From positions 4,216,001 to 4,280,000 of the forward strand of contig OZ245788.1 of the NCBI GenBank assembly GCA_965228065.1: DNA of 64,000 nt, written 5' to 3'. A model generated the notes under the pieces. It did no database searches. It was not told the DNA's origin and saw only the letters and a list, made by a program, of their open reading frames with translations. Shown in pieces: positions 8,611 through 16,711 of this stretch; the first letter of the stretch is position 1, and each line of letters opens with the position of its first letter. A program made the position numbers and the translations under genes. The stretch comes from Sphingobium_A sp965228065. Lineage in GTDB: Bacteria > Pseudomonadota > Alphaproteobacteria > Sphingomonadales > Sphingomonadaceae.

Positions 8611-8907
8611 TCAATTTGGAGCAGATATTGTTGCTTCATATCTCGCGACCTGCGCTTCGAACTCCCGCTTCTTCCGATCTATGCTTCTGATACTCCAATA
8701 AGTGAAGGAAAGGACGAACACGATCGTGCCCAACAAGCCTGCGCACCAAGCAGGCTCGGCACTACGCCAGGCAGAGTAAGCCCCAACCGCCAGCAGGGCG
8801 GCTGTGATCAATGCCTGGGCTGCGAAAAACAAGGTTAGCCGCCACCAGAGAGGCGCAATGGGGCGCCCACTCCGAGGATCAAAGGTGACTTCTTGTAATG
8901 CAGCCAT
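8611..8907 (-). CDS. Small protein with two membrane segments, unknown function
   Basis: About 98 residues from ATG 8907 (the frame continues to an ATG at 8934). Two hydrophobic segments, WWRLTLFFAAQALITAALL and WCAGLLGTIVFVLSFTYW, are followed by a charged tail (RSIDRKKREFEAQ). It is probably an inner-membrane protein with a cytoplasmic C-terminus. The stretch is visibly poorer in GC than its neighbours, so it may have a different history. I do not recognise the family. Moderately confident that it is a real gene. Confidence 0.5.
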   Translation of the reverse strand: MAALQEVTFDPRSGRPIAPLWWRLTLFFAAQALITAALLAVGAYSAWRSAEPAWCAGLLGTIVFVLSFTYWSIRSIDRKKREFEAQVARYEATISAPN

Positions 8908-9014
8908 CAAGGTTATGTCGCACAGCGGCTGCATCGCGGCAATCGAGATCGGCTGATCCTTACGGTCCAGTCACAATCGGAGGCTGGCGAGCCTTATGGA
9001 TTATGGCCGGCGAC

Positions 9015-9218
9015 CTAATCCTCGATCAGATCCAGATAACTCACCACATCATTGTCGGTCGCGATGAACAACCCCTCCTGAAGCTCCGCAGGCTGCTGCG
9101 CCGCGATCGTCAGCGCCTCGCCCAATGTCCCGTAGAACAGGGTCGTCGCGGCACCGCCCTCCATCTCGCCATCGAGATGATAGAGCCTGACCGATACGCT
9201 GTCCGAAACTGTCCTCAT
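9015..9218 (-). CDS. Small acidic protein, unknown function
   Basis: A 67-residue acidic protein ending NDVVSYLDLIED. The composition (TATTLFYGTLGEAL-like beta/alpha pattern, no membrane segment) looks like a folded cytoplasmic protein rather than noise. It sits 36 bases downstream of the OYE-type reductase on the same strand and may be co-transcribed. The ribosome site is weak. No family recognised. Confidence 0.5.
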   Translation of the reverse strand: MRTVSDSVSVRLYHLDGEMEGGAATTLFYGTLGEALTIAAQQPAELQEGLFIATDNDVVSYLDLIED

Positions 9219-9254
9219 GCCCCGATGATGCCCCGGACCCGCCTGCGCTGCAAC

Positions 9255-10385
9255 TCAACCATTTGAGAACAACGTCTTGAACTGTCGCGGCTGCGACCGG
9301 AGGTACTGGCTGGGTGCGACCACCTGGCCGCCGAGTTGGGCTGCGGCGTGCCAGGGCCAGCGTGGATCGTAAAGCATGGCGCGGGCCAGCGCGATCATGT
9401 CGGCATCGCCGGTTGCGACGATCGCTTCGGCCTGTTCGGCTTCGGTGATCAGGCCGACGGCTACGACCGGCATTTTGACCGCGTGCTTGACGGCACGCGC
9501 GAGCGGCACCTGATAATTTGGTCCGACCGGAATATGCTGCGCCGGGTGAAGCCCGCCGCTCGACACATGGATGGCATCGCAGCCGCGTGCTTCGAGCGCC
9601 TGGGCGAAGGCAACTGTCTGTTCGACATCCCAGCCGCCATCGACCCAATCGGTGCCCGAGACGCGCATGGTCACCGGCCGATCGGCGGGGAAGGCGGCGC
9701 GGACGGCATCGAAAATCTCGAGCGGAAACCGCATCCGGTTCTCGAGCGAGCCGCCATAATCGTCGTCGCGGCGGTTCGACAGCGGCGACAGGAACTGGTG
9801 GAGCAGATAGCCATGCGCGCCGTGAAGCTGGACGACGTCGATGCCGAGCCGTGCGGCGCGGATCGCAGACGCGACGAACGCATCGCGCACCCGCTCCAGC
9901 CCGGCGCGGTCGAGCGCGACCGGCGCATTCTGCCCCTCAGCGAATGCGATCGGGGAGGGCGCTTCGGTCTGCCAGCCATGCGGGTCCGAAGGGACGATCT
10001 GTCCGCCGCCTTTCCAGGGCTGATCGGTCGAGGCCTTTCGCCCGGCATGGGCGAGCTGAATCGCGATCGGCATCGGCGACCAGCGGCGGATGCTTTCCAG
10101 CGTGCGCCCGATCGCGGCTTCGGTCTCGTCGTTCCACAGCCCGACATCGGCCCAGCTGATCCGGCCTTCGGGCAGCACCGCCGTCGCCTCGATCGTAAGC
10201 AAGGCCGCGCCCGACAGCGCGAGTTGCCCCAGATGGATCTGATGCCAGTCGGTCATGCAGCCGCCCACGGCGGAATATTGGCACATCGGCGCGATGACGA
10301 TGCGGTTGGCCAGATGAAGGCGGCCGATATCGATCGGCTGGAAAAGGGCAGGCTGGCTCAAATCGATCTCCGGGGATGGGCGCAC
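9255..10385 (-). CDS. NADH:flavin oxidoreductase, old yellow enzyme, YqjM class
   Basis: An FMN-dependent ene-reductase of 376 residues. The YqjM/thermophilic-like subclass is marked by APMCQYSA (redox-tuning Cys), IQLAHAGRKAS, and GAHGYLLHQFLSP. Such enzymes reduce activated C=C bonds with NAD(P)H in the cytoplasm. Two starts compete. The GTG at 10385 has AGGGG five bases upstream. A TTG at 10361 has GGAG six bases upstream. It leads a short minus-strand group with the small gene at 9218. The physiological substrate is unknown. Confidence 0.88.
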   Translation of the reverse strand: MRPSPEIDLSQPALFQPIDIGRLHLANRIVIAPMCQYSAVGGCMTDWHQIHLGQLALSGAALLTIEATAVLPEGRISWADVGLWNDETEAAIGRTLESIRRWSPMPIAIQLAHAGRKASTDQPWKGGGQIVPSDPHGWQTEAPSPIAFAEGQNAPVALDRAGLERVRDAFVASAIRAARLGIDVVQLHGAHGYLLHQFLSPLSNRRDDDYGGSLENRMRFPLEIFDAVRAAFPADRPVTMRVSGTDWVDGGWDVEQTVAFAQALEARGCDAIHVSSGGLHPAQHIPVGPNYQVPLARAVKHAVKMPVVAVGLITEAEQAEAIVATGDADMIALARAMLYDPRWPWHAAAQLGGQVVAPSQYLRSQPRQFKTLFSNG

Positions 10386-10696
10386 GCGTTCCCCTGAATC
10401 TAGCCCGATTTAGCGCATTACAAGGGGGAGCATATCCACGAATCCGCTCATCCTGAGGAAAGACTCAGTAGCTGCGCAGCAGCGTAGCGAAGGCTGCCTC
10501 GAAGAACGCCGGCTGCATGGTGCGTCCTTCGAGACGCGCTCTCGACTTCGCTCGATCGCTCCTCAGGATGAACGGGTCTGTGCGGTGCCCGCTTCGGTAG
10601 ATCTGCCCAGGGTGGCCGATCGCTCCGGGATGGATGAGAAGTGCTATAGACTCATAACACACCTATGCTAATCTGCCCGTATAACGGAGGGAATAG
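10386..10696. other. Intergenic region: repeat plus divergent promoters, no gene
   Basis: This 311-base gap separates the OYE gene (minus) from the ABC operon (plus). It holds the family 4 palindromic repeat (10447-10573) and, near the right end, an AT-richer stretch (10640-10690) that should carry the promoter of the ABC operon. The 65-codon minus frame over the repeat is not a convincing gene. Confidence 0.6.
10447..10573. repeat. Palindromic repeat, family 4
   Basis: CATCCTGAGG (10449-10458) pairs with CCTCAGGATG (10561-10570). Inside are further short inverted words such as CTTCGAG and CTCGAAG. A related half copy (ATCCTGAG...GTCGAAGG) is embedded in another repeat at 59832-59892. Confidence 0.65.
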
Positions 10697-11590
10697 ATGC
10701 TCGAACTGGCCAATGTCACCCATGTCTATCCCAATGGGACGCGCGCGCTCGACGATGTGACGCTGAGCATACCCAAGGGCATGTACGGCCTGTTGGGGCC
10801 GAACGGGGCGGGCAAGTCGACGCTGATGCGCACCGTCGCGACGCTGCAGACGCCGACATCGGGCAGTCTGCGTTTCGGCGCGATCGACGTGCTGGCCGAA
10901 CCGGAAAAGCTGCGCGAGCGGCTGGGCTATCTTCCGCAGGATTTCGGCGTCTATCCGCGAGTTTCAGCCTATGACATGCTCGATCACATGGCAGTGCTCA
11001 AGGGCATCGCCTCGGCCAGCGAACGGCGCACCACCGTCGAAACCCTGCTCAACCAGACCAATTTATGGGCGGTCCGCAAAAAGGCGATCGCCGGCTTCTC
11101 GGGCGGCATGCGGCAGCGCTTCGGCATCGCCCAAGCGCTGATCGGCAATCCCGAACTGATCATCGTCGACGAACCGACCGCAGGCCTCGATCCCGAGGAG
11201 CGCAACCGTTTCCTCAACCTGCTGGCCGAGATCGGCGAGAATGTCGTCGTCATCCTGTCGACGCATATCGTCGAGGATGTTGCCGATCTCTGCCCGCGCA
11301 TGGCGGTGCTGGCGGCGGGGCGGATCCAGCTTGAAGGCGCGCCGCTCGATCTGATCGCGGACACCCGCGACACCGTCTGGGCGAAGACGATCGAGCGCGA
11401 TCAACTGGAAGACTATCGGATCCGCTATGAAGTGATTTCGACCCGCCTGTTCGCGGGCAAGACCATCATTCACGTCCTGTCGTCGAGCGATCCGGAGGAT
11501 GGTTTTGTTCGGGCCGAAGGCGGGCTGGAGGATGTCTATTTTTCGACGCTTGCCCGGTCGCGGCGCGCGCCCGTCGCCGACGCGGCCTGA
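10697..11590 (+). CDS. ABC transporter ATP-binding protein (DrrA/CcmA-like)
   Basis: A 297-residue ATPase subunit with Walker A GPNGAGKST, signature FSGGMRQR and Walker B LIIVDEPTAGLD. A C-terminal extension of about 80 residues follows the core. It begins with ATG at 10697 behind GGAGGG. The permease/peptidase gene starts only 7 bases after its end, so the two form one operon and surely one complex. The pair resembles DrrA-type ABC-2 systems. The transported or processed substrate is unknown. Confidence 0.9.
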   Translation: MLELANVTHVYPNGTRALDDVTLSIPKGMYGLLGPNGAGKSTLMRTVATLQTPTSGSLRFGAIDVLAEPEKLRERLGYLPQDFGVYPRVSAYDMLDHMAVLKGIASASERRTTVETLLNQTNLWAVRKKAIAGFSGGMRQRFGIAQALIGNPELIIVDEPTAGLDPEERNRFLNLLAEIGENVVVILSTHIVEDVADLCPRMAVLAAGRIQLEGAPLDLIADTRDTVWAKTIERDQLEDYRIRYEVISTRLFAGKTIIHVLSSSDPEDGFVRAEGGLEDVYFSTLARSRRAPVADAA

Positions 11591-11596
11591 GCCGTC

Positions 11597-14500
11597 ATGT
11601 TCGGAAAGATCGCGCGCTTCGAGCTGCGCTACCAGCTTCGCAATCCGGTCTTCTGGGTCGTTTCGATCCTGTTCTTCCTGATGACCTTCGGCGCGATGAC
11701 CGTCGAAGGGATCCAGATCGGCGGTGGCGGCAACGTCCTGCTGAACGGGCCCGCGGCGATCGCCGAGGTCCATATGATCTTTTCGATCTTCTTCATGTTC
11801 GTGACCACGGCATTCGTCTCGAACGTGATCGTGCGCGACGACGAAAGCGGGTTCGGGCCGATCGTGCGATCGACGCGGGTCAGCCGGTTCGACTATCTGA
11901 TGGCCCGGTTCCTCGGCGCCTTTGCGGCGGGCGCGATGGCATTCCTGTTCGTCCCGCTGGCGATCTGGATCGGATCGAACATGCCCTGGGTCGATGCGGA
12001 AACCGTCGGCCCCAATCATCTGCCGCATTTCCTCTACGCCTATTTCATATTGGCGCTGCCCAATCTGTTCCTGACCAGCGCGATCTTCTTCGCGGTCGCG
12101 ACGATGACGCGTTCGATGCTCTACAGCTATCTCGGCGTCGTCGTGTTCGTCGTCGCCTATTTCACGCTGATGGCGATGATCCGGTCGCAGCCCGAATTGC
12201 GTTTGCTGGGCGGATATATCGAGCCCTTCGGCCTTGGGGCATTCGGCAACGCGGTTCGTTACTGGACGACGAGCGAGTCCAATTCCGCCCTGCCGGCCTT
12301 CGAAGGCGCCTTGCTCTGGAACCGGCTGATCTGGTTCGGTGTCGGACTGTCGGCGCTCGTCCTTGCCTATAACCGGTTCAGCTTTTCCGAACGCGGCGTT
12401 TCCAAAGGCGCGCTGCGCCGCCAGCAGCGCAAGGCAGAGAAACTGGCCGCGACCGCCCCGATCGTTGCCGACACATTGCCGTCCCCGCGTCCCGCCGCGG
12501 CGGGCTGGACACGGCTGCAAGCGCGCTGCCGGTTCGAAATGGCGCTGGTCTTTCGCAGCCCGGCCTTTCTGGTGCTGGTGCTCGTCGGGCTGTTCAACTC
12601 GGTCGGCGCGCTGTTCTTCGCCAACGAACTTTACGGCACGCCGGCGCGCCCGCTTACCTTCATGCTGATCGATCTGCTGATGGGGTCGTTCACGATCTTC
12701 CCGATCATCATCGCTGTCTTCTATGCCGGCGAAGTCGTCTGGCGCGACCGCGAACGCAAGATGCACGAGATCGTCGACGCGACCTCGCTGCCCAACTGGG
12801 CCTATATCGTGCCCAAGGCGCTGGCCGTGACCGGCGTGCTTTTCACCACTCTGCTGATCTCGGTCGTGGCGGCGGTGGTCGTGCAACTCATCCGTGGCCA
12901 GGATGCCCTCGCGCTCGGCCAGTATCTTGGCTGGTATCTGCTGCCCCAGACCATCGACGCGGCGATCCTCGCCATCCTCGCGGTCTTCATCCAGGCGCTC
13001 AGTCCCAACAAATATGTCGGCTGGGCAATCATGGTGCTCTATCTGGTCGGCACGATCACGCTGAGCAATATCGGCTTCGAACACCCGCTCTACCAATATG
13101 CCGATACCGGGACCGTCCGGCTCTCCGACATGAACGGCGATCAGATCGGCGGCCCGGCAGGCTGGTGGCTGCGCCTCTATTGGGGCGCGGCCGCGGTTGC
13201 GCTTGCCGTGTTCGCGCATCTGCTGTGGCGGCGCGGAACCGAGACGCGGTTGAAACCGCGGTTGTTGTTGTTGCCGAGGCGGCTGGTCAGCCGAGCGGGG
13301 GCAGTGCTTGCCGTGGCGCTGCTCGTAATGACCGCGACTGGTGGGTTCCTGTTCTACAATATGAACATCCTCAACACCTATCGGACCGCCGATGACAGTG
13401 AGAAGATGCTCGCCGACTATGAGAAGGCGTATCTGAAATATGAGACGGTGAAGCAGCCGTCGCTTACCGATATCCGCATGGCGGTCGATATCCACCCGGC
13501 GGCACGGCGGATGGAAGTGAGTGGCACCTATCGCTTCGTCAACGATACCGGCGCGCCCGTGCCGTTGCTGCACGTGCGTCTGCCCGATCAGAAAACCCGG
13601 CTGGTCTCCGTCACCGTGCCGGGCGCGCAATTGGCGATGAACGATGCCAGGCAGAAATATCGTATCTATCGTTTCGATACGCCGCTGGCGCCCGGCGCGG
13701 TCGGAACGCTGAGCTTCCGAACGGATCGCGAACAGCGCGGGCTGCGTGCCAATAACGACGATACGCGGCTGGTCGCGAACGGCACCTTTCTCGACAATAG
13801 CGAGTTCGCCCCAGAGATCGGGATGAGCCGCAATGGCTTGCTCACCGATCGGGCGAAGCGCCGCAAATACGGTCTTCCCGCGGAGCTGCGCCCGGCCAAG
13901 CTGGAGGATCGTTCGGCGCAGGACCGCAACTATGTCGGCAATATCGATTGGGTGCGTTCGGACATCACGGTCTCGACCAGTGCGGACCAGACCCCGATCG
14001 CGCCGGGCCGTAAAGTGTCGGACACTATTTCCAGCGGTCGCCGAACCGCGCGGTTCGTATCCTCGGCGCCGATCCTGGCGTTCTTCTCGGTCCAGTCCGC
14101 CGCCTATATCGAGAAGACGGCAATGGCGGACGGCGTGAAGCTGACGGTCTTCTACGATCCCAAACATGGCTATAATGTCGATCGCATGCTGGCGGCGATG
14201 AAGCTGTCGCTTGCCTATTATCGCGCCAATTTCGGGCCCTATCAGTTCGACTATGCCCGGATCCTGGAATTTCCGGGCTATGCGACGTTCGCCCAGGCCT
14301 TTGCGGGCACCATCCCCTATTCGGAGCGGCTCGGCTTCATCGCCGACAACAGCGATCCCGACCAGATCGACTATATCACCTATGTGACCGCGCACGAACT
14401 GGGCCATCAATATTGGGCGCATCAGTTGATCAGCGCCGACATGCAGGGTGGCACGATCCTGGTCGAAACCATGGCGCAATATTCGGCGCTGATGGTGATG

Positions 14501-15190
14501 AAGACCCTGTACGGCGAGGACAAGATCCGCCGGTTCCTGAAATACGAGCTCGACAATTATCTCCGCAATCGCGGCAGCGAACGGATCGAGGAACTGCCCC
14601 TCGATCGTGTCGAGAACCAGGGTTACATCCATTACCGCAAGGGCGCGGTGGTGATGTACCTGCTCCAGGACAGGCTGGGCGAAGACCGGGTGAACCACAT
14701 GCTTGCCGGCTTGCTGGACAGATACAGGTTCAAGAGCCAGCCCTATCCCCGATCGCTCGATCTGGTTCAGGGATTCCTGTCGCTGGCACGCACGCCGGCC
14801 GAGCGCGAACTGGTGCTCGACCTGCTCGACCGGATCACCATCTACGATCTGAAGGCGAAGGGCGCGACGGTGCGCAAGCTGCCCGATGGCACGTTCGAGA
14901 CGCTGGTGACGATCGATGCGGCGAAGTTCCATGCGAACGGCGCGGGCGTGGAGAAAGCCGCACCGCTGGTCGACGAGATCGATATCGGCCTGTTCGACCA
15001 GAAGCCCGGGATCGGCGCATTCGCGAAGAAGGACGTGATCCTGATGGAGCGCCGGCCGATCCGCTCCGGGGGGCAGCAGGTGCGTGTGATCACCAGCCGG
15101 AAGCCGGCCTTTGCGGGTATTGATCCGTATAACAAATATGTGGACCGCAACAGCGACGACAATGTGGTTGCGGTGTCGGGGGTGGAGTAG
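11597..15190 (+). CDS. ABC-2 permease fused to an M1-family zinc aminopeptidase
   Basis: A 1197-residue inner-membrane protein. Residues 1 to about 580 hold two ABC-2 permease blocks (membrane segments near 20-260 and 320-570). From about 600 onward comes a gluzincin M1 peptidase domain. The zinc site is HELGH (His933, Glu934, His937), with the third ligand Glu957 in LVETMAQY. This spacing is one residue longer than in standard M1 enzymes. A YRKG motif follows. It is co-transcribed with the ATPase at 10697. Such fusions occur in many proteobacteria, and the peptidase probably faces the periplasm. Whether it digests cargo or only uses the fold is unknown. Confidence 0.88.
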   Translation: MFGKIARFELRYQLRNPVFWVVSILFFLMTFGAMTVEGIQIGGGGNVLLNGPAAIAEVHMIFSIFFMFVTTAFVSNVIVRDDESGFGPIVRSTRVSRFDYLMARFLGAFAAGAMAFLFVPLAIWIGSNMPWVDAETVGPNHLPHFLYAYFILALPNLFLTSAIFFAVATMTRSMLYSYLGVVVFVVAYFTLMAMIRSQPELRLLGGYIEPFGLGAFGNAVRYWTTSESNSALPAFEGALLWNRLIWFGVGLSALVLAYNRFSFSERGVSKGALRRQQRKAEKLAATAPIVADTLPSPRPAAAGWTRLQARCRFEMALVFRSPAFLVLVLVGLFNSVGALFFANELYGTPARPLTFMLIDLLMGSFTIFPIIIAVFYAGEVVWRDRERKMHEIVDATSLPNWAYIVPKALAVTGVLFTTLLISVVAAVVVQLIRGQDALALGQYLGWYLLPQTIDAAILAILAVFIQALSPNKYVGWAIMVLYLVGTITLSNIGFEHPLYQYADTGTVRLSDMNGDQIGGPAGWWLRLYWGAAAVALAVFAHLLWRRGTETRLKPRLLLLPRRLVSRAGAVLAVALLVMTATGGFLFYNMNILNTYRTADDSEKMLADYEKAYLKYETVKQPSLTDIRMAVDIHPAARRMEVSGTYRFVNDTGAPVPLLHVRLPDQKTRLVSVTVPGAQLAMNDARQKYRIYRFDTPLAPGAVGTLSFRTDREQRGLRANNDDTRLVANGTFLDNSEFAPEIGMSRNGLLTDRAKRRKYGLPAELRPAKLEDRSAQDRNYVGNIDWVRSDITVSTSADQTPIAPGRKVSDTISSGRRTARFVSSAPILAFFSVQSAAYIEKTAMADGVKLTVFYDPKHGYNVDRMLAAMKLSLAYYRANFGPYQFDYARILEFPGYATFAQAFAGTIPYSERLGFIADNSDPDQIDYITYVTAHELGHQYWAHQLISADMQGGTILVETMAQYSALMVMKTLYGEDKIRRFLKYELDNYLRNRGSERIEELPLDRVENQGYIHYRKGAVVMYLLQDRLGEDRVNHMLAGLLDRYRFKSQPYPRSLDLVQGFLSLARTPAERELVLDLLDRITIYDLKAKGATVRKLPDGTFETLVTIDAAKFHANGAGVEKAAPLVDEIDIGLFDQKPGIGAFAKKDVILMERRPIRSGGQQVRVITSRKPAFAGIDPYNKYVDRNSDDNVVAVSGVE

Positions 15191-15203
15191 GAGCGTCCCT
15201 CAC

Positions 15204-15304
15204 CGTCATTGCGAGCGAAGCGCGGCAATCCAGCGATGCATCAACCGCTGGATTGGTTGGCCTATGGCCGCCTGCGGCCCGTCGCTACGCTTCTCGCAAT
15301 GACG
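15204..15304. repeat. Palindromic repeat, family 2 (copy A)
   Basis: CGTCATTGCGAGCGAAGCG...GCAATCCAGCG on the left pairs with CGCTGGATTG...CGCTTCTCGCAATGACG on the right. It lies between convergent gene ends. Other copies are at 19570-19646 and 59769-59902. Confidence 0.75.
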
Positions 15305-15323
15305 AAGTAGCGATGATCACCCC

Positions 15324-16436
15324 TCAACACCGGAAACTGCCGAAGAACTTCGTGTGCGATGCCAGCATCCGTTCAGCCGTTGCCGGATCGGGCTCGGTCG
15401 ACCAATTGTCGAGCTGGAAGGTGCCGCCCAGGATGATCCCATCGGGCCGCGGAAACATATAGCCGGCACTGCCGGTCAGCGCGTACTGGATTTCGGCCTG
15501 CGGCAGCAGCACCGCGAGCTGACCGCGCGCGGGGCGCAACTCCTGGTCTCCGATCAGGTCACGCGCGCCCAGGCCGGTGCAGTTGAAGACAAGCTTTTCG
15601 GGCAGGGCGGTGATGTCTCCGATCGTCGTGAGCTTGCGGACGACGATCCGGCCGCCCGCGATCTGGATGTCGCGCAGCATCTGGCGCAGGAAGCGGCCGG
15701 TCTCGACATAAAGCGTGATGTAGCGCGCCATGGTTTCAACGGGGAAGGGGTGCTCGGACTGGTCGAGCATCCGGTTCTCGGGCGGAAATGTATCGAACAG
15801 CGATGCTTCTGGCTGGCTGCGCTCGACATAGGTCGGCAGCCAGCGGATGCCGTAATCGTCGCCGACCATGATCTGGAAGCGTCGCCAGCTATAGTCAGCA
15901 GCCGCAACGAACTGTTTGCGCCATTCGGGCGTGACCGAGTTCGCGTCGAAATGGCCATAGGGGTGCCATTGGCCACCCGCGATGTTGGACGTCGTGTCGG
16001 GCGGCAGGGCGGCCGTGTAGATGGTGACGGAAAAGCCCGCTTCCTGCAGCAACCGGGCGGTCGTCAGGCCCATGATACCGGCGCCGATCACCGCGACGGA
16101 ACCGCTATGGCCGGGCAGGCCCAGATCGACCGCGAGCCTGGAACTGCCCCAGCTCAACGTGATGCCCGCGCCGCCATGGCCGTAATTGTGCACCAGCCTG
16201 GTCGAGCCATGCTGTTCCGCCCGAACCACGAATCCCGAAGCGCGATAGGGGCGTAACCCCGCCATATGATGGATGACGCGATCGGGTGAGACGTTGACGC
16301 GCGGCAGGCAGACAGGCCGGCTGCCCGCGCTGGCGACGCGTGTCGGTGCACAGCCGGATATCAGCAGGCCTGTGCCGCCGAGCATGGCGGATCCGATAAG
16401 GCGACGGCGGTTCGGATTGAGGTCGGGCAAAAGCAT
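15324..16436 (-). CDS. Tat-exported lipoprotein, circularly permuted D-amino-acid oxidase homologue
   Basis: A 370-residue FAD oxidoreductase of the DAO/DAAO family. A twin-arginine region (NRRRLIG) and lipobox LISGC (Cys29) predict a folded, FAD-loaded lipoprotein. The motifs are in an unusual order. GLRPYR (61-65) and HNYGHGGAGITLSWG (83-97), normally near the DAAO C-terminus, come first. Then come the FAD-binding GAGIMG (118-123), FNCTGLG (285-290), RGQ (304-306) and FPRPDGIILGGTFQ (328-341). The protein ends at 370, just where GLRPxR would normally follow. The arrangement therefore looks like a circular permutation. Activity on D-amino acids is inferred. It is divergent from the TonB receptor at 16712. 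Confidence 0.8.
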   Translation of the reverse strand: MLLPDLNPNRRRLIGSAMLGGTGLLISGCAPTRVASAGSRPVCLPRVNVSPDRVIHHMAGLRPYRASGFVVRAEQHGSTRLVHNYGHGGAGITLSWGSSRLAVDLGLPGHSGSVAVIGAGIMGLTTARLLQEAGFSVTIYTAALPPDTTSNIAGGQWHPYGHFDANSVTPEWRKQFVAAADYSWRRFQIMVGDDYGIRWLPTYVERSQPEASLFDTFPPENRMLDQSEHPFPVETMARYITLYVETGRFLRQMLRDIQIAGGRIVVRKLTTIGDITALPEKLVFNCTGLGARDLIGDQELRPARGQLAVLLPQAEIQYALTGSAGYMFPRPDGIILGGTFQLDNWSTEPDPATAERMLASHTKFFGSFRC

Positions 16437-16448
16437 CGGCCGAGACTA

Positions 16449-16571
16449 GAGCCTGATCGCTTGAGGTGGAAGCGCTTCGCGCTTCCACCGATGGCGTGAA
16501 TCAGGCTCCATCATATGGTTGAGACCATGATTCACACTCCAGATTGAATCAATCTTACGTGATCATGGTCT
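16449..16571. repeat. Double nested palindrome between divergent genes
   Basis: The first unit has outer arms GAGCCTGAT (16449-16457) and ATCAGGCTC (16500-16508) and inner arms GGTGGAAGCG (16465-16474) and CGCTTCCACC (16480-16489). The second has AGACCATGAT (16522-16531) and ATCATGGTCT (16562-16571) around a palindromic GATTGAATCAATC (16542-16554). All arms are perfect. It may be a mobile repeat or a regulatory region for the DAAO and TonB genes. Confidence 0.65.
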
Positions 16572-16711
16572 GGGACACAGCCATCGCGTGCAAGTGGGAG
16601 AGGTTCAGCCGCGGTTACAATTTGCGACAATAAGCCGCGATTTCTGGCACGATTCCAAGACAGGTCACTCCTAATTCGGTGTGGACCGCAAATCATTTAG
16701 GGGCTTTTTCA

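Noticed and set aside
10465..10662. 65-codon minus frame in the OYE-ABC gap
   Set aside because: It lies over the family 4 palindromic repeat and has no ribosome site or recognisable features.
11063..14932. 1289-codon open frame on the minus strand opposite the permease-peptidase gene
   Set aside because: The plus strand encodes a protein with clear ABC-2 and M1 motifs. The minus frame gives a His/Arg/Gln/Asp-rich low-complexity product typical of shadows in GC-rich genes.
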